Shown here piece after piece: positions 50,775 through 60,127 of a DNA stretch of 64,000 bases. This DNA is from Flavobacteriaceae bacterium. GTDB lineage: Bacteria > Bacteroidota > Bacteroidia > Flavobacteriales > Flavobacteriaceae. The stretch spans positions 1 through 64,000 of the forward strand of contig WUAI01000016.1 in the NCBI GenBank assembly GCA_009827225.1, written 5' to 3'. The notes beneath the pieces were generated by a model. That model was not told the DNA's origin and made no database searches. It saw only the letters and a list, made by a program, of their open reading frames with translations. The position numbers and the translations under genes are program-made. Positions within the stretch are counted from its first letter, which is position 1, and each line of letters starts with the position of its first letter.

Positions 50775-51760
50775 GCCTGGTGTCTATCATAGTGCCTACC
50801 TTTAACCGTGCACATTTGCTTGCCGAAACCCTTGGCACGTTTCAGAAGCAATCGCACGAGCAATGGGAATGTTTGGTGGTCGATGACGGATCCAGTGACG
50901 ACTCAGAGGCCATAGTCAAGGAGCTCGCACTAATCGATCCAAGAATTTCCTGGTGGAAACGACCGCAACACAAACCAAAAGGAGCCAATGCCTGCCGTAA
51001 TTTCGGGCTGGAAAATGCTAAAGGTGACTTCATCATCTTCTTTGACAGCGATGACCGCATGCTGCCGGACCTGGTAGACGAACAGTTGAAATCCCTCGAA
51101 GCATCCAAAAAGAACTATAGCATTTGCCAATGCGACTGGGTTGCTAAAAATGGAAAGATTCTGGAAGGTTTTCATGGCGGGAAGTTGATTTCAGACGATC
51201 CGATCAACGATTATATTCGGTTCCAAATTTTCTGGCCAATAAATGGAGTATGTTACCGCAAGGATTTTCTGAACCAAAATCAGCTTCGCTTTGACGAGAG
51301 TTTACAACAATCACAGGAATACGATTTCCACGTGCGGGTATTGCAAACCGATCCACAATATGCCGCCGTTGAAAAGAGATTATTGCAAATTGTTACTACG
51401 GAAGATAGTATTTCGCATTCCCCAACAAACAGCCTGGCTAAGGTGAAATCCAGTCTTAGGGTGCGACAACGCTTCCTCACGAATAAAAAACTATCGCTAA
51501 AATACATGACCCAGGTATTTCTATTGCACGATATGCATCGCATTTTCAAACAGCAAACATTACAAAGAAATATCCGGGCGTCTTACCTTGCCGGATTTTA
51601 CTATTTACGGGGACATATGTATAACCGTCGAATTTTCGGAAAATACATCTGGAAGCATTCATTTTATACCAAACTGGTATTTCTGACGTATAACTTCTTT
51701 TCCAAGGGATATTCACTTCTTAAAAAAAGTAATACTTTTGGTTATACCCGAAACTCCTGA
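50771..51760 (+). CDS. GT2 glycosyltransferase (paralogue B)
   Basis: A 329-aa GT-A enzyme: VSIIVPTFNRAHLLAETLG, LVVDDGSSDDS, FFDSDDRMLPDLVD. It shares KPKGANACRNFGLENA with paralogue A (48847). The ATG overlaps the previous stop (ATGA). An earlier in-frame codon at 50732 would add 13 residues within the upstream gene. Confidence 0.88.
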   Translation: MSLVSIIVPTFNRAHLLAETLGTFQKQSHEQWECLVVDDGSSDDSEAIVKELALIDPRISWWKRPQHKPKGANACRNFGLENAKGDFIIFFDSDDRMLPDLVDEQLKSLEASKKNYSICQCDWVAKNGKILEGFHGGKLISDDPINDYIRFQIFWPINGVCYRKDFLNQNQLRFDESLQQSQEYDFHVRVLQTDPQYAAVEKRLLQIVTTEDSISHSPTNSLAKVKSSLRVRQRFLTNKKLSLKYMTQVFLLHDMHRIFKQQTLQRNIRASYLAGFYYLRGHMYNRRIFGKYIWKHSFYTKLVFLTYNFFSKGYSLLKKSNTFGYTRNS

Positions 51761-51764
51761 CCCA

Positions 51765-52814
51765 ATGAGCAAAATATGTTTTGTGTGCCCGGACCTCCCT
51801 TCACCAGCGGGTGGGATAAAACAGATCTTCCGGCAGGTACATACGCTCAATAATCATGGGTACGAAGCTTATATCGTACACGGGAACAAATACTTCAACA
51901 TCACGTGGTTTGAGCATCAAACGCCTTCTCTGTATGACCCGGATCTTCAAGTATTGATAGAAACCGATACCGGTTTGAAAGGCCGCATCAAAAAACAGTT
52001 GAAAAAATGGGAAGGATCCAGGAACGAACCTCACCCCAGACTTAAACTGGAGCCTAACGACATTGTAGTACTGCCAGAGTTCTACGGAAAATACCTGAAC
52101 GATCTCTATCCTGAAGCACGTACTGTTATCTATAATCAGAATTGCTATTATACTTTTCGAGGTTATGGTTTGCCTGGTTCCGAAGAGTCTGAAAACACTA
52201 TATACAAGCAAGATCGATTAGAGGCTGTGATTGTGGCCTCTGAGGATGCCGTGAATTATATGGAGTCCGTGGTAAAGGGAAAACCGGTACACCGGGTTTT
52301 TTATGGAATGGATGACCAGGTATTTTCATTCCAGGATCGGAAGCAAAAGAAAATCGCTTTTATGCCACGTAAACTCAATGTGGATGCAGTGCAAGTGCTT
52401 AATATGCTGGATTTACGCGGATCTTTGGATGGATGGGAAATAGTTCCTATAAAGAATATGAACGAAAAGGAAGTGGCTGCAGCCCTGCAGGAATGTGCCA
52501 TATTTATGAGTTTCAATCATCGTGAGGGATTTGGAATGCCTCCTGCCGAAGCGATGAATTGCGGTTGTATTGTGGTGGGATATGCCGGACAGGGTGGGAA
52601 CGAGTACATGCTCCCGGACTTCTCATTTAAGGTAGAACAAAGAAATATCCGGGATTTTGCTCTTAAAATGGAAACTGCCCTTCAATTGGTGGAACAAGAG
52701 CCCGATAAAGCAGCTGAAATGCGATTGAAAGCCTCACAATTCATTCAGTCGCGATATTCGATGAAACACGAAGAGGATAGCATCATGGCCGTATGGCATC
52801 AAATACTCTCCTAA
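51765..52814 (+). CDS. GT4-like glycosyltransferase
   Basis: A 349-aa GT-B-type enzyme. KICFVCPDLPSPAGGIKQIFRQ is the N-terminal glycine-rich start, and HREGFGMPPAEAMNCGCIVVGYAGQGG is the donor-site motif. The spacing is shorter than in typical GT4s. The ATG at 51765, four bases after the previous stop, gives a natural N-terminus. Linkage is unknown. Confidence 0.83.
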   Translation: MSKICFVCPDLPSPAGGIKQIFRQVHTLNNHGYEAYIVHGNKYFNITWFEHQTPSLYDPDLQVLIETDTGLKGRIKKQLKKWEGSRNEPHPRLKLEPNDIVVLPEFYGKYLNDLYPEARTVIYNQNCYYTFRGYGLPGSEESENTIYKQDRLEAVIVASEDAVNYMESVVKGKPVHRVFYGMDDQVFSFQDRKQKKIAFMPRKLNVDAVQVLNMLDLRGSLDGWEIVPIKNMNEKEVAAALQECAIFMSFNHREGFGMPPAEAMNCGCIVVGYAGQGGNEYMLPDFSFKVEQRNIRDFALKMETALQLVEQEPDKAAEMRLKASQFIQSRYSMKHEEDSIMAVWHQILS

Positions 52815-52824
52815 AAACGAAGGA

Positions 52825-53730
52825 ATGAACTCTAAACTGGCCATCGTTATTCCTTATTTCAAAGCAACATATTTCGGGGAAACCATTGATTCTCTGGCCT
52901 CTCAAAGCAATCTTAATTTTAAGGTATATATTGGCGATGATCATAGTCCGGATCCACCTGATGGCATGCTTGAAAAGCTTGAACAAAAAGTTGAGGTGAT
53001 CTATCATCGTTTTGCTGAAAATTTAGGGGGAACAAACCTGGTCGCTCATTGGGAACGCTGCCTTGATCTGGTTGAAGAGTCCTCCTGGATATGTATACTG
53101 GGAGATGATGATTGTCTATCGGAAAATTTCGTGGAGGAATTTTACCAACACCTGGACCGATTAGAATCCGAAAATCTTGATTTGCTAAAGTATGGTGTGG
53201 AGATCATCAATGAGCATTCCGAGGTTACGAAAGAAATCATGCCTGAAAAAGAGCTGTCGGCGGCTGCAGCATTCACCGAGAAGTTCTACGGAGAAGGTCA
53301 CAGTAGTTTGTCTGAATTTGTCTTTAGTAAAAAGGCCTATAATACATATGGTTTCCGAAATTATCCTTTGGCATGGTGTAGTGACGATATGGCATGGCTG
53401 GATTTTTCGGAAGGGAAGATAATTCCGGTGAGTTCCAAGGCTCATGTGAAGTTCAGGCTTTCTCCTGAGAGTATTTCAGGATCTAAACACGACGTTAAAT
53501 GGGAGGCGAAACGTCAGTTTTTTAGAGATCTGGTTCTGGAAAAGGCGACACTGTTTCCGAAGAAGGTTCAGCTAATGAATTTAAAGCGATTCGAGATCTT
53601 TACCGTAAAAACTCGAAATTTAAGAGGAGGGCATTTCGGATTCTTCCTCAACCGATATTTCAAATTGGGACGCTTGGATGAATGTCTTAAATTTATAATC
53701 AGATTTGTCGTAAACAAGATTAGGCAATGA
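52825..53730 (+). CDS. GT2 glycosyltransferase
   Basis: A 301-aa GT-A enzyme: LAIVIPYFKATYFGETIDSL, VYIGDDHSPDPP, and ICILGDDDCLSENF as metal-binding motif. The C-terminal half, with SEFVFSKKAYNTYGF, is less conserved and probably binds the acceptor. The ATG lies 10 bases after the previous stop. Confidence 0.86.
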   Translation: MNSKLAIVIPYFKATYFGETIDSLASQSNLNFKVYIGDDHSPDPPDGMLEKLEQKVEVIYHRFAENLGGTNLVAHWERCLDLVEESSWICILGDDDCLSENFVEEFYQHLDRLESENLDLLKYGVEIINEHSEVTKEIMPEKELSAAAAFTEKFYGEGHSSLSEFVFSKKAYNTYGFRNYPLAWCSDDMAWLDFSEGKIIPVSSKAHVKFRLSPESISGSKHDVKWEAKRQFFRDLVLEKATLFPKKVQLMNLKRFEIFTVKTRNLRGGHFGFFLNRYFKLGRLDECLKFIIRFVVNKIRQ

Positions 53731-54617
53731 GTGAAACTCCATTAGTCTCTGTAATTATCCCTACCTACAATCGGCCAGCCCTCTTAAAACAAACGCTGGC
53801 AAGTGTGGCGTATCAGACTTACGAAAATATTGAGATCATTGTGGTGGACGATGGCACCCCGGGTGATGAAAATCGCTTGCTCTGTGAGGCCATGAATAAT
53901 GTAAATTATATCAAAATAGAGAATTCGGGTGGGGCTGCAAGGCCCAGGAACGAAGGCAAGCGCAGAAGTAAAGGTTCATTGGTGGCTTTTCTCGATGATG
54001 ACGACATCTGGCTTCCGGATAAAGTGGAAAAGCAGGTGAGGATATTGAAGGAAAATCCAGACTTTGGCCTGGTGCACGGATATTGCAAGATTATCGATCT
54101 GGAAGGGAATGAGACCGGAAGGATTATCGGGAAAACCGGTGATATCAATGCCAAACACGGGGATGTGGCTTTAAAGATGATTGGAAACTGGACCCTGATG
54201 ATGCCTACACCCTTGCTTAGACGTGAATTGGTGGAAGAGGTGGGTGATTTCAATGAATCCATGCCTCAGGCGGGAGAGGATGTTGAATACTGGTTGCGGT
54301 GTGCCCTGGTCACCAAGTTTTACTATCTCGATGAATGCCTAGCTATGTATCGCTATTACCAGAGTACCGGAAAACAGCTGGCCGGGCAATATACCGAGCT
54401 TCCGGTTTACTTAAAGAATGCATTGAAAAATGCACTGCAGAACAATATAATCGACGATAACTTTTATAAACAGGCTAAGAAGAAGTTAGAAATAATGGTT
54501 TTGAAACAGGCTCCGAAAATTCGATTAAAAACATTTCGGAAGTTAAATGAGATCAATCCTTTTTGGTTTGTTACTTTTGGAAACATAAAACTACTGGCTA
54601 AGAAACTGTTTACATGA
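53727..54617 (+). CDS. GT2 glycosyltransferase
   Basis: A 296-aa GT-A enzyme with VSVIIPTYNRPALLKQTLAS, IIVVDDGTPGDEN, FLDDDDIWLPDKVEKQ and a typical later GEDVEYWLR (ED) motif near 190. It overlaps both neighbours by 4 bases. Confidence 0.9.
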   Translation: MSETPLVSVIIPTYNRPALLKQTLASVAYQTYENIEIIVVDDGTPGDENRLLCEAMNNVNYIKIENSGGAARPRNEGKRRSKGSLVAFLDDDDIWLPDKVEKQVRILKENPDFGLVHGYCKIIDLEGNETGRIIGKTGDINAKHGDVALKMIGNWTLMMPTPLLRRELVEEVGDFNESMPQAGEDVEYWLRCALVTKFYYLDECLAMYRYYQSTGKQLAGQYTELPVYLKNALKNALQNNIIDDNFYKQAKKKLEIMVLKQAPKIRLKTFRKLNEINPFWFVTFGNIKLLAKKLFT

Positions 54618-55546
54618 CCGAAAATACCTATCTCATCACCGGAGGAGCTGGAAATATTGGGAGCGCCCTGGTAAGGAAATTGGCAGAAAATACGGGCAAC
54701 ACCATTGTTGTTGTGGATAATCTGTCTACAGGTGACCTTAACAAGATTCCTTCACATGATAATGTATTGTATATAAATACTAATGTGAACGATTACGATT
54801 CCTTGAGCGAGATTTTTGAGGCACATCCTTTTGATTATGTTTTTCATTATGCAGCCGTGGTTGGCGTTAAGCGCACCCTTGAAAATCCGATGATGGTGCT
54901 GGGAGATATCGATGGGATTAAGAATATATTATCCTTGAGCAAAGATCACCAGGTGAAAAGAGTATTTTTCTCAAGTTCTTCTGAAGTATACGGGGAACCT
55001 TTTGAGATTCCGCAAAATGAAACCACAACACCTCTGAATTCCCGGTTACCCTATGCGATCGTAAAAAACGTCGGGGAAGCATTTTTTAAATCCTATCACC
55101 AGGCATATGGACTGGAATATACCATCTTCCGTTTTTTCAATACCTATGGGCCCAACCAGAGTGAAGATTTCGTAGTTCCCAGGTTTCTGAAGGCTGCCAT
55201 GGCAAATGAACCCATTCATATCTATGGTGATGGCCTGCAAACCAGGTCTTTCTGTTACGTGGATGATAATGTAGACACCTGCATTGCTGCTCAGAAGAGC
55301 AAGGACTATGCGAACGAGGTTCTCAATGTGGGAAGCGACATTGAAATTACCATCCTGCAATTGGCTCAAACCATCATAAAGGTAACGGGATCAGATTCTC
55401 CAATTGTTCATGTACCGGCTTTGAAAGAAGGGGATATGACCCGTCGTTGTCCGGACATAACCAAAATGAAAAAGCTATTGAATAGGGAATTGGTACCTTT
55501 GGAAACAGGATTGAAAAAATTAATTGCCTTTTATGAGAATAGGTAA
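54614..55546 (+). CDS. NAD-dependent sugar epimerase/dehydratase
   Basis: A 310-aa extended SDR. The cofactor motif is GGAGNIGSALV, the catalytic YxxxK is YAIVK near residue 148, and FRFFNTYGPNQSEDFVVPRF plus GDGLQTRSFCYVDD follow. The last blocks resemble UDP-glucuronate decarboxylases and 4-epimerases. The exact reaction is uncertain; it is not obviously a 4,6-dehydratase, as the TDE/TEE triad region reads SSSEVYGE. Confidence 0.82.
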   Translation: MTENTYLITGGAGNIGSALVRKLAENTGNTIVVVDNLSTGDLNKIPSHDNVLYINTNVNDYDSLSEIFEAHPFDYVFHYAAVVGVKRTLENPMMVLGDIDGIKNILSLSKDHQVKRVFFSSSSEVYGEPFEIPQNETTTPLNSRLPYAIVKNVGEAFFKSYHQAYGLEYTIFRFFNTYGPNQSEDFVVPRFLKAAMANEPIHIYGDGLQTRSFCYVDDNVDTCIAAQKSKDYANEVLNVGSDIEITILQLAQTIIKVTGSDSPIVHVPALKEGDMTRRCPDITKMKKLLNRELVPLETGLKKLIAFYENR

Positions 55547-56546
55547 TAACCCGGAAAAAGACAATACCATACTGCAGATAGAGTCCTATCACAGGGTTAT
55601 CATTCCAATATATATTCCAAACCTAACCGAAGAGTATTTTCGTGATGGTCTTACCATTCTTAAGCTATGCCTGAATTCCCTTCTTCAAACTGTCCATGAG
55701 AAAACCCGTGTGTCATTGGTGGATAACGGTTGTTGTGATAAGGTAGTTGAATATCTTCAGGATTTGTATCAAAATGAGGATAAGGTGGACCAGTTATACC
55801 GGTCCAGGATGAACCTGGGAAAGGTAAATGCTTTGTATGCCATTATAAAAAGCAATTTGGAGCCTTTAATTACCATCAGTGATGCAGACGTGATGTTTTT
55901 GCCGCAATGGCAACAGGAAGTAGAGGCCGTCATGAAGCATTTTCCTGAAGCAGGAATGGTATCGCCCGTTCCGAGTAGTCGGGGCTTCAGCGGGTTGTTT
56001 TTGAATAGCACTATTTACTACGGAATGTTTAAAGGGAAGATTCGGTTCTCAAAGGTTGAACATCCTGATGGCATGATCAAATTTCAGAAGAGTATCGGGC
56101 GCGAAATGTATCAACCTGTGCATTTAGAAAAATACCTTACTGTTGAGAATAAGCAAGGGAAAGCCGTACTGGGCTGTGGGCATTTTGTGGCTACTTTCCG
56201 CTCTGAAGTATTTCATTCCGGACCCCGGGAAGTTTGTGAGCACAAGATCGTGGGCGGCAGTGAAAATAAGTATCTGGATATACCCAATGACAAGGCCGGA
56301 TTCTTAAGGCTGGCCACAACTGGAAATTTTGGATATCATCTGGGAAATAAACACGAAGCCTGGATGGACGAAAAGATGGAATTGATCAATGCCACAGCGA
56401 ACGCGGGCACCTTACTCGATGTTTTACCAAAAGGCAAACCACTGAAAAAATATCAATATCGCATAGGAAAAGCGTTTCATTTGTTATTTTTCAGAAAATT
56501 TAAAAAGTTCTATTTCGGACTTAAAGGAATGAAATCCGAATATTGA
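55533..56546 (+). CDS. GT2-like glycosyltransferase
   Basis: A 337-aa protein. RVIIPIYIPNLTEEYF leads into SLVDNGCCDK and ITISDADVMFLPQWQQEVEAV, a GT-A metal motif (DAD). An unusual central insert (HPDGMIKFQKSIGREMYQP) and CGHFVATFR may bind the acceptor. The ATG at 55533 overlaps the epimerase end by 14 bases. The donor is unknown. Confidence 0.8.
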   Translation: MRIGNNPEKDNTILQIESYHRVIIPIYIPNLTEEYFRDGLTILKLCLNSLLQTVHEKTRVSLVDNGCCDKVVEYLQDLYQNEDKVDQLYRSRMNLGKVNALYAIIKSNLEPLITISDADVMFLPQWQQEVEAVMKHFPEAGMVSPVPSSRGFSGLFLNSTIYYGMFKGKIRFSKVEHPDGMIKFQKSIGREMYQPVHLEKYLTVENKQGKAVLGCGHFVATFRSEVFHSGPREVCEHKIVGGSENKYLDIPNDKAGFLRLATTGNFGYHLGNKHEAWMDEKMELINATANAGTLLDVLPKGKPLKKYQYRIGKAFHLLFFRKFKKFYFGLKGMKSEY

Positions 56547-57625
56547 TGAAAGATTCGCTGCGTATACTCGTTTCAAGTATTCCCTTTCGATCTCAACAGA
56601 TCGGAAGTTGGACTAATCGCATGCGGACCTTTATTGACGGTAATCCGGATTTCTTCGATGTTATTTTGTCTCCGGATCTTACGGAAGGCAAATTTCAGCA
56701 GTGTAGAAAAGGAAAATTCACCACCTATCATACTAAACTTCGTACCACGATACTGCTCAATGTAGTGGCCAAAGACTATCTGAAGGCTATCAAAAAATTC
56801 AGTGAAAAAGCTGAGAAAATTACCGTGGTAGTTATGGACGATCCGCATTTACTCGAGGCCATAGCAAAGACCAAAGCCACCTTTTATGCGGATACTGAAC
56901 TCGTTTACTCCTATCATGGTTTCAAGTCACCGATGGATCACAAACTGCTTCAGAAAGTGGACAAGATGCTGTTCCTCACTCGAAAGGGATATCTCGCTAC
57001 TAAAAATGATAAGTTCTCTTTTACTCCGGAGGTATTTGTGGTAGGTAACGGGGTCGATTCGAATGTTTTCTTCCCGGCCGATGATAACGAACGAAGAGAG
57101 AAACGGGCGGCTCTGGGATTGCAATCGGAGGATATCGCGATCGTCTGGATGGCCAACGAGAGGCCTATTAAAGGATTTACCCTTTTTAGAAAAATCGCGA
57201 AGCATTTAAAAGAGCGGCATGCCAATCTAAAATTTATAGTGATTGGTACGGAAGAGAAAACGGAAGAACAGGGAATGCAATTCCTGGGGCAGCAACAAAA
57301 CGATCAATTGCCACAATACCTGCAGGCTGGTGATATTTATCTGTTCACCTCATTGTGCCGTGAAGGATTCGGACTGTCTATGATCGAAGCCCTGAAATGT
57401 GGTAATCGGGTCGTTGCAGCCGATAATGGTGGCATACCCGAAGTACTTGAAGGATTGCCTAATTGCCACATCATAAAATATCCCAATGTGCTCGAAGACT
57501 GGTTGCAATCGCTCAACGAGATCATACGGGACTACAAGTATCAAGCCATTGGAAAGGAAGAAGCGAATAGTATTTGGAGTTATACCGATTGGGAGAATAG
57601 ATTCAAACACGCCATCGAATCTTAA
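56546..57625 (+). CDS. GT4-type glycosyltransferase
   Basis: A 359-aa GT-B enzyme, start ATG 56546 overlapping the TGA (TGATG). The C-terminal half shows MANERPIKGFTLFRKIAKHL, KFIVIGTEEKTEEQGMQF and SLCREGFGLSMIEALKCGNR, the donor-site motif. Its N-terminal half is less typical (no glycine-rich GGxxR-like loop clearly seen). Confidence 0.87.
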   Translation: MKDSLRILVSSIPFRSQQIGSWTNRMRTFIDGNPDFFDVILSPDLTEGKFQQCRKGKFTTYHTKLRTTILLNVVAKDYLKAIKKFSEKAEKITVVVMDDPHLLEAIAKTKATFYADTELVYSYHGFKSPMDHKLLQKVDKMLFLTRKGYLATKNDKFSFTPEVFVVGNGVDSNVFFPADDNERREKRAALGLQSEDIAIVWMANERPIKGFTLFRKIAKHLKERHANLKFIVIGTEEKTEEQGMQFLGQQQNDQLPQYLQAGDIYLFTSLCREGFGLSMIEALKCGNRVVAADNGGIPEVLEGLPNCHIIKYPNVLEDWLQSLNEIIRDYKYQAIGKEEANSIWSYTDWENRFKHAIES

Positions 57626-57648
57626 GCTAAAACCGAAAGACCCCAGCA

Positions 57649-58557
57649 ATGAAGAAATTACTGATAAGCTTGATGAATAAGTTGCCGTATGTCCGCGGTC
57701 TTTACAAGGAAAATCTGAACTTTAAAAAGAATGCCTGCTATCCACCGGGACATTTTTATTCCCCTATAGTTTCTGTGGATGAATTACGATCCAGAGAAAA
57801 GGAAATCTGGAAGGAAACTGCTACTGAGTCAATTGAGGGTGTTGATTTTAATACCACGGCCCAATTGGAGTGGTTAGCGCGATTGGAAGAATTTTATGGG
57901 GAGATGCCTTTTACTGATGAAGCCAAAGACGGATTGCGGTATTATTTTAAGAATAATTATTATTCCTATACCGATGGAATTGTCTTGTATGGTATGATGC
58001 GGTGCATAAAACCCAAAAGAATTATCGAAATTGGTTCTGGATATTCTTCGGCCGTTATGTTGGATACGAATCATTTGTTTTTTAATGATTCCATCGATTT
58101 ATCTTTCGTGGAACCCTACCCGGATCGCTTGAATTCCCTACTTACATCAGAGGATCACAATCGTTCCAAATTGTACCAACAAAACGTACAAACCATACCG
58201 ATTGATGTTTTCGAGGAGCTGGAGGAAGGAGATTTTTTGTTTGTCGATAGTTCACATGTGGCCAAGACAGGAAGCGATGTAAATCATCTGATTTTTGAGA
58301 TTTTACCGAAACTGGCCAGTGGCGTTGTTGTCCACTTTCACGATGTCTTCTATCCCTTTGAATATCCCAAAAAGTGGGTCTTCCAGGGAAGGAATTGGAA
58401 CGAAGATTATTTTCTAAGGGCCTTTCTCATGTACAACAATGAATTTGAGATACTGGTATTCTCTGATTATTTACATAAGTTCCATAAAGAGAGTTTCAAG
58501 AATATGCCACTTACGTATAAAAATGCAGGAGGCAATTTGTGGCTGCGAAAGAAATAA
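57649..58557 (+). CDS. Class I SAM-dependent methyltransferase
   Basis: A 302-aa enzyme of the Methyltransf_24-like group: RIIEIGSGYSSAVMLDT (motif I), LSFVEPYPDRLNSLL (motif II), GDFLFVDSSHVAKTGSDVNH and the metal-like VVVHFHDVFYPFEYP. Bacterial homologues in capsule clusters methylate sugar hydroxyls or carboxylates. The spacing to its neighbours (23 and 60 bases) is the widest inside the cluster. Confidence 0.84.
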   Translation: MKKLLISLMNKLPYVRGLYKENLNFKKNACYPPGHFYSPIVSVDELRSREKEIWKETATESIEGVDFNTTAQLEWLARLEEFYGEMPFTDEAKDGLRYYFKNNYYSYTDGIVLYGMMRCIKPKRIIEIGSGYSSAVMLDTNHLFFNDSIDLSFVEPYPDRLNSLLTSEDHNRSKLYQQNVQTIPIDVFEELEEGDFLFVDSSHVAKTGSDVNHLIFEILPKLASGVVVHFHDVFYPFEYPKKWVFQGRNWNEDYFLRAFLMYNNEFEILVFSDYLHKFHKESFKNMPLTYKNAGGNLWLRKK

Positions 58558-58604
58558 ATAACTAATACACCAACCATCTTTGAATACCCTTTTATATAAA
58601 TCCG

Positions 58605-58612
58605 TACTTTTA
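58605..58612 (+). promoter_or_regulatory. Possible internal -7 box before neuA
   Basis: TACTTTTA, one base from TAnnTTTG, lies in the 60-base gap before neuA at 58618. A TTTG lies at 58579-58582, but its spacing is off by a few bases. An internal promoter for the neu segment is plausible but unconfirmed. Confidence 0.25.
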
Positions 58613-58617
58613 TTCCT

Positions 58618-59286
58618 ATGAGGACAATAGCGATCATTCCTGCCAGAGGCGGCTCTAAGCGATTTCCGGGAAAGAATGTCTCTCTTCTCAACGGGAAACC
58701 ATTGATTGCCTATAGCATAGAATATGCTCTTTCTCATGCCGACCTCATCGATGAAGTTGTGGTTACCACCAATGACGCTAGTGTAAAGGAAGTGGCTTCC
58801 GGTTACAACTTGACCATCATCGACAGGCCCGAATCCCTTTCCGGTGATAATGCAACCACGGTAAGTGCCATGCAACATGTATTGGAATCTTCCGGTTCGT
58901 CCTTCGATCACGCGGTATTGTTCCAGCCTACAAACCCGTTGCGTCCTGCGGGTCTTTTCCGAAAAGCTTTTGAATTGTATACCAAAGGGGAATTTGACAG
59001 TTTGATGACCGTGACTCGAAACCATCAGAAATTCGGCACTATTGAGGAAGGTAGGTTCGTGCCTTATAATTATAAGATGGGACAACGGAGTCAGGATCTG
59101 GAGCCTCTGTATTTTGAGAACGGACTCCTGTATCTCTCGAAGTGTTCCCTTATCAAGTCCGGAAAGATACTTGGAGATAAAAATCACCCCTTAATCACCG
59201 ATCATCCATTTTCGTGGGTCGATATAGACCTGGCCGAAGATCTGGATTGGGCCGAATATGTATTAAAGAAATACGATGAACGATAA
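58618..59286 (+). CDS. neuA: CMP-N-acylneuraminate cytidylyltransferase
   Basis: A 222-aa cytoplasmic enzyme that activates sialic acid as CMP-Neu5Ac (or a related nonulosonate). The nucleotide-binding start IIPARGGSKRFPGKN (6-20), QPTNPLR, YFENGLLYLSK and a final DIDLAEDLDWAE with metal-binding acids match NeuA/CMAS. It is the first of the neu genes; neuB and neuC follow after two sulfotransferases. It overlaps the next gene by 11 bases. Confidence 0.94.
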   Translation: MRTIAIIPARGGSKRFPGKNVSLLNGKPLIAYSIEYALSHADLIDEVVVTTNDASVKEVASGYNLTIIDRPESLSGDNATTVSAMQHVLESSGSSFDHAVLFQPTNPLRPAGLFRKAFELYTKGEFDSLMTVTRNHQKFGTIEEGRFVPYNYKMGQRSQDLEPLYFENGLLYLSKCSLIKSGKILGDKNHPLITDHPFSWVDIDLAEDLDWAEYVLKKYDER

Positions 59287-60124
59287 GCATTGCCTCTTTC
59301 ATATCGGAATACCCAAATCGGGAACAACCACGGTACAAAAGACGCTGGATAACGACGACCGAATCGAGGTTACAAGATCGCGGTACTTTACTTCCAAAGA
59401 TTGGTGGTTAGAGAAATACCCTGCTTTTCAAACGGCGGCTCTCATTATAGAAAGCAATGAAACGCTCGTGAGCGGAGGATTTCAGAAAGTAAAGTTCATA
59501 GAGGTGGTTAGGCGAATGCATTCAGTGAACCCTGAAGCTAAGGTGTTGATCACTATTCGTGAGCAACATAAGGCCCTGTTATCTATGTTCAAATATCACA
59601 TCAAATACGGGCACAAAGGCACCCGGTCCTTGACCCATTGGTTGCAGGAAACCGATTTGGGCATGGACTACTTAAGCCTGGTGATGTTCGAAAGCATCGT
59701 CAAGGCGTTGATGGCTTATTTCCCAAAGGATCAAATCCATGTTCTGTTTTTTGAGGAACTAAGGGACGATCCAAAACAATTTTATGAGAAGCTTTATAAA
59801 ATCCTGGGAATAAATTTCAGGGAAAGTGATATGCAAAAAGCATCACTTAACGTGATGTCTTATAATGAAAAGGAATTATATGCATTGAATAGATTGAACT
59901 CCCGGTCTTTTCGCAAAGACAGTTGGTTGCAGAAGGTAGACGTACGTTTAAAAAGAAAACTGGCTACCTGGCTTCCCATGAAACCCAAATCCGACTTCTT
60001 CGATCTACGGGCTATTGACGGCTACCAGCAAATTTCCGAAGAGTTTAAAAACAGCAACCGTTTTCTGGTAGACGAAGGGTTTGTTTCAAAAGAGGAACTG
60101 GTACGATATAACTATACTATTTGA
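59276..60124 (+). CDS. Sulfotransferase, inside the neu block
   Basis: A 282-aa PAPS-dependent enzyme. The phosphosulfate loop is IGIPKSGTTTVQKTL (10-24, K14), and VLITIREQHKALLSMFKYH near 95-113 is the 3'-phosphate site with a conserved Ser. No signal peptide is seen. It starts 11 bases inside neuA, and the next sulfotransferase starts 3 bases after it. That placement suggests a target on the sialic acid, its CMP form or a neighbouring sugar. Confidence 0.86.
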   Translation: MNDKHCLFHIGIPKSGTTTVQKTLDNDDRIEVTRSRYFTSKDWWLEKYPAFQTAALIIESNETLVSGGFQKVKFIEVVRRMHSVNPEAKVLITIREQHKALLSMFKYHIKYGHKGTRSLTHWLQETDLGMDYLSLVMFESIVKALMAYFPKDQIHVLFFEELRDDPKQFYEKLYKILGINFRESDMQKASLNVMSYNEKELYALNRLNSRSFRKDSWLQKVDVRLKRKLATWLPMKPKSDFFDLRAIDGYQQISEEFKNSNRFLVDEGFVSKEELVRYNYTI

Positions 60125-60127
60125 ACA

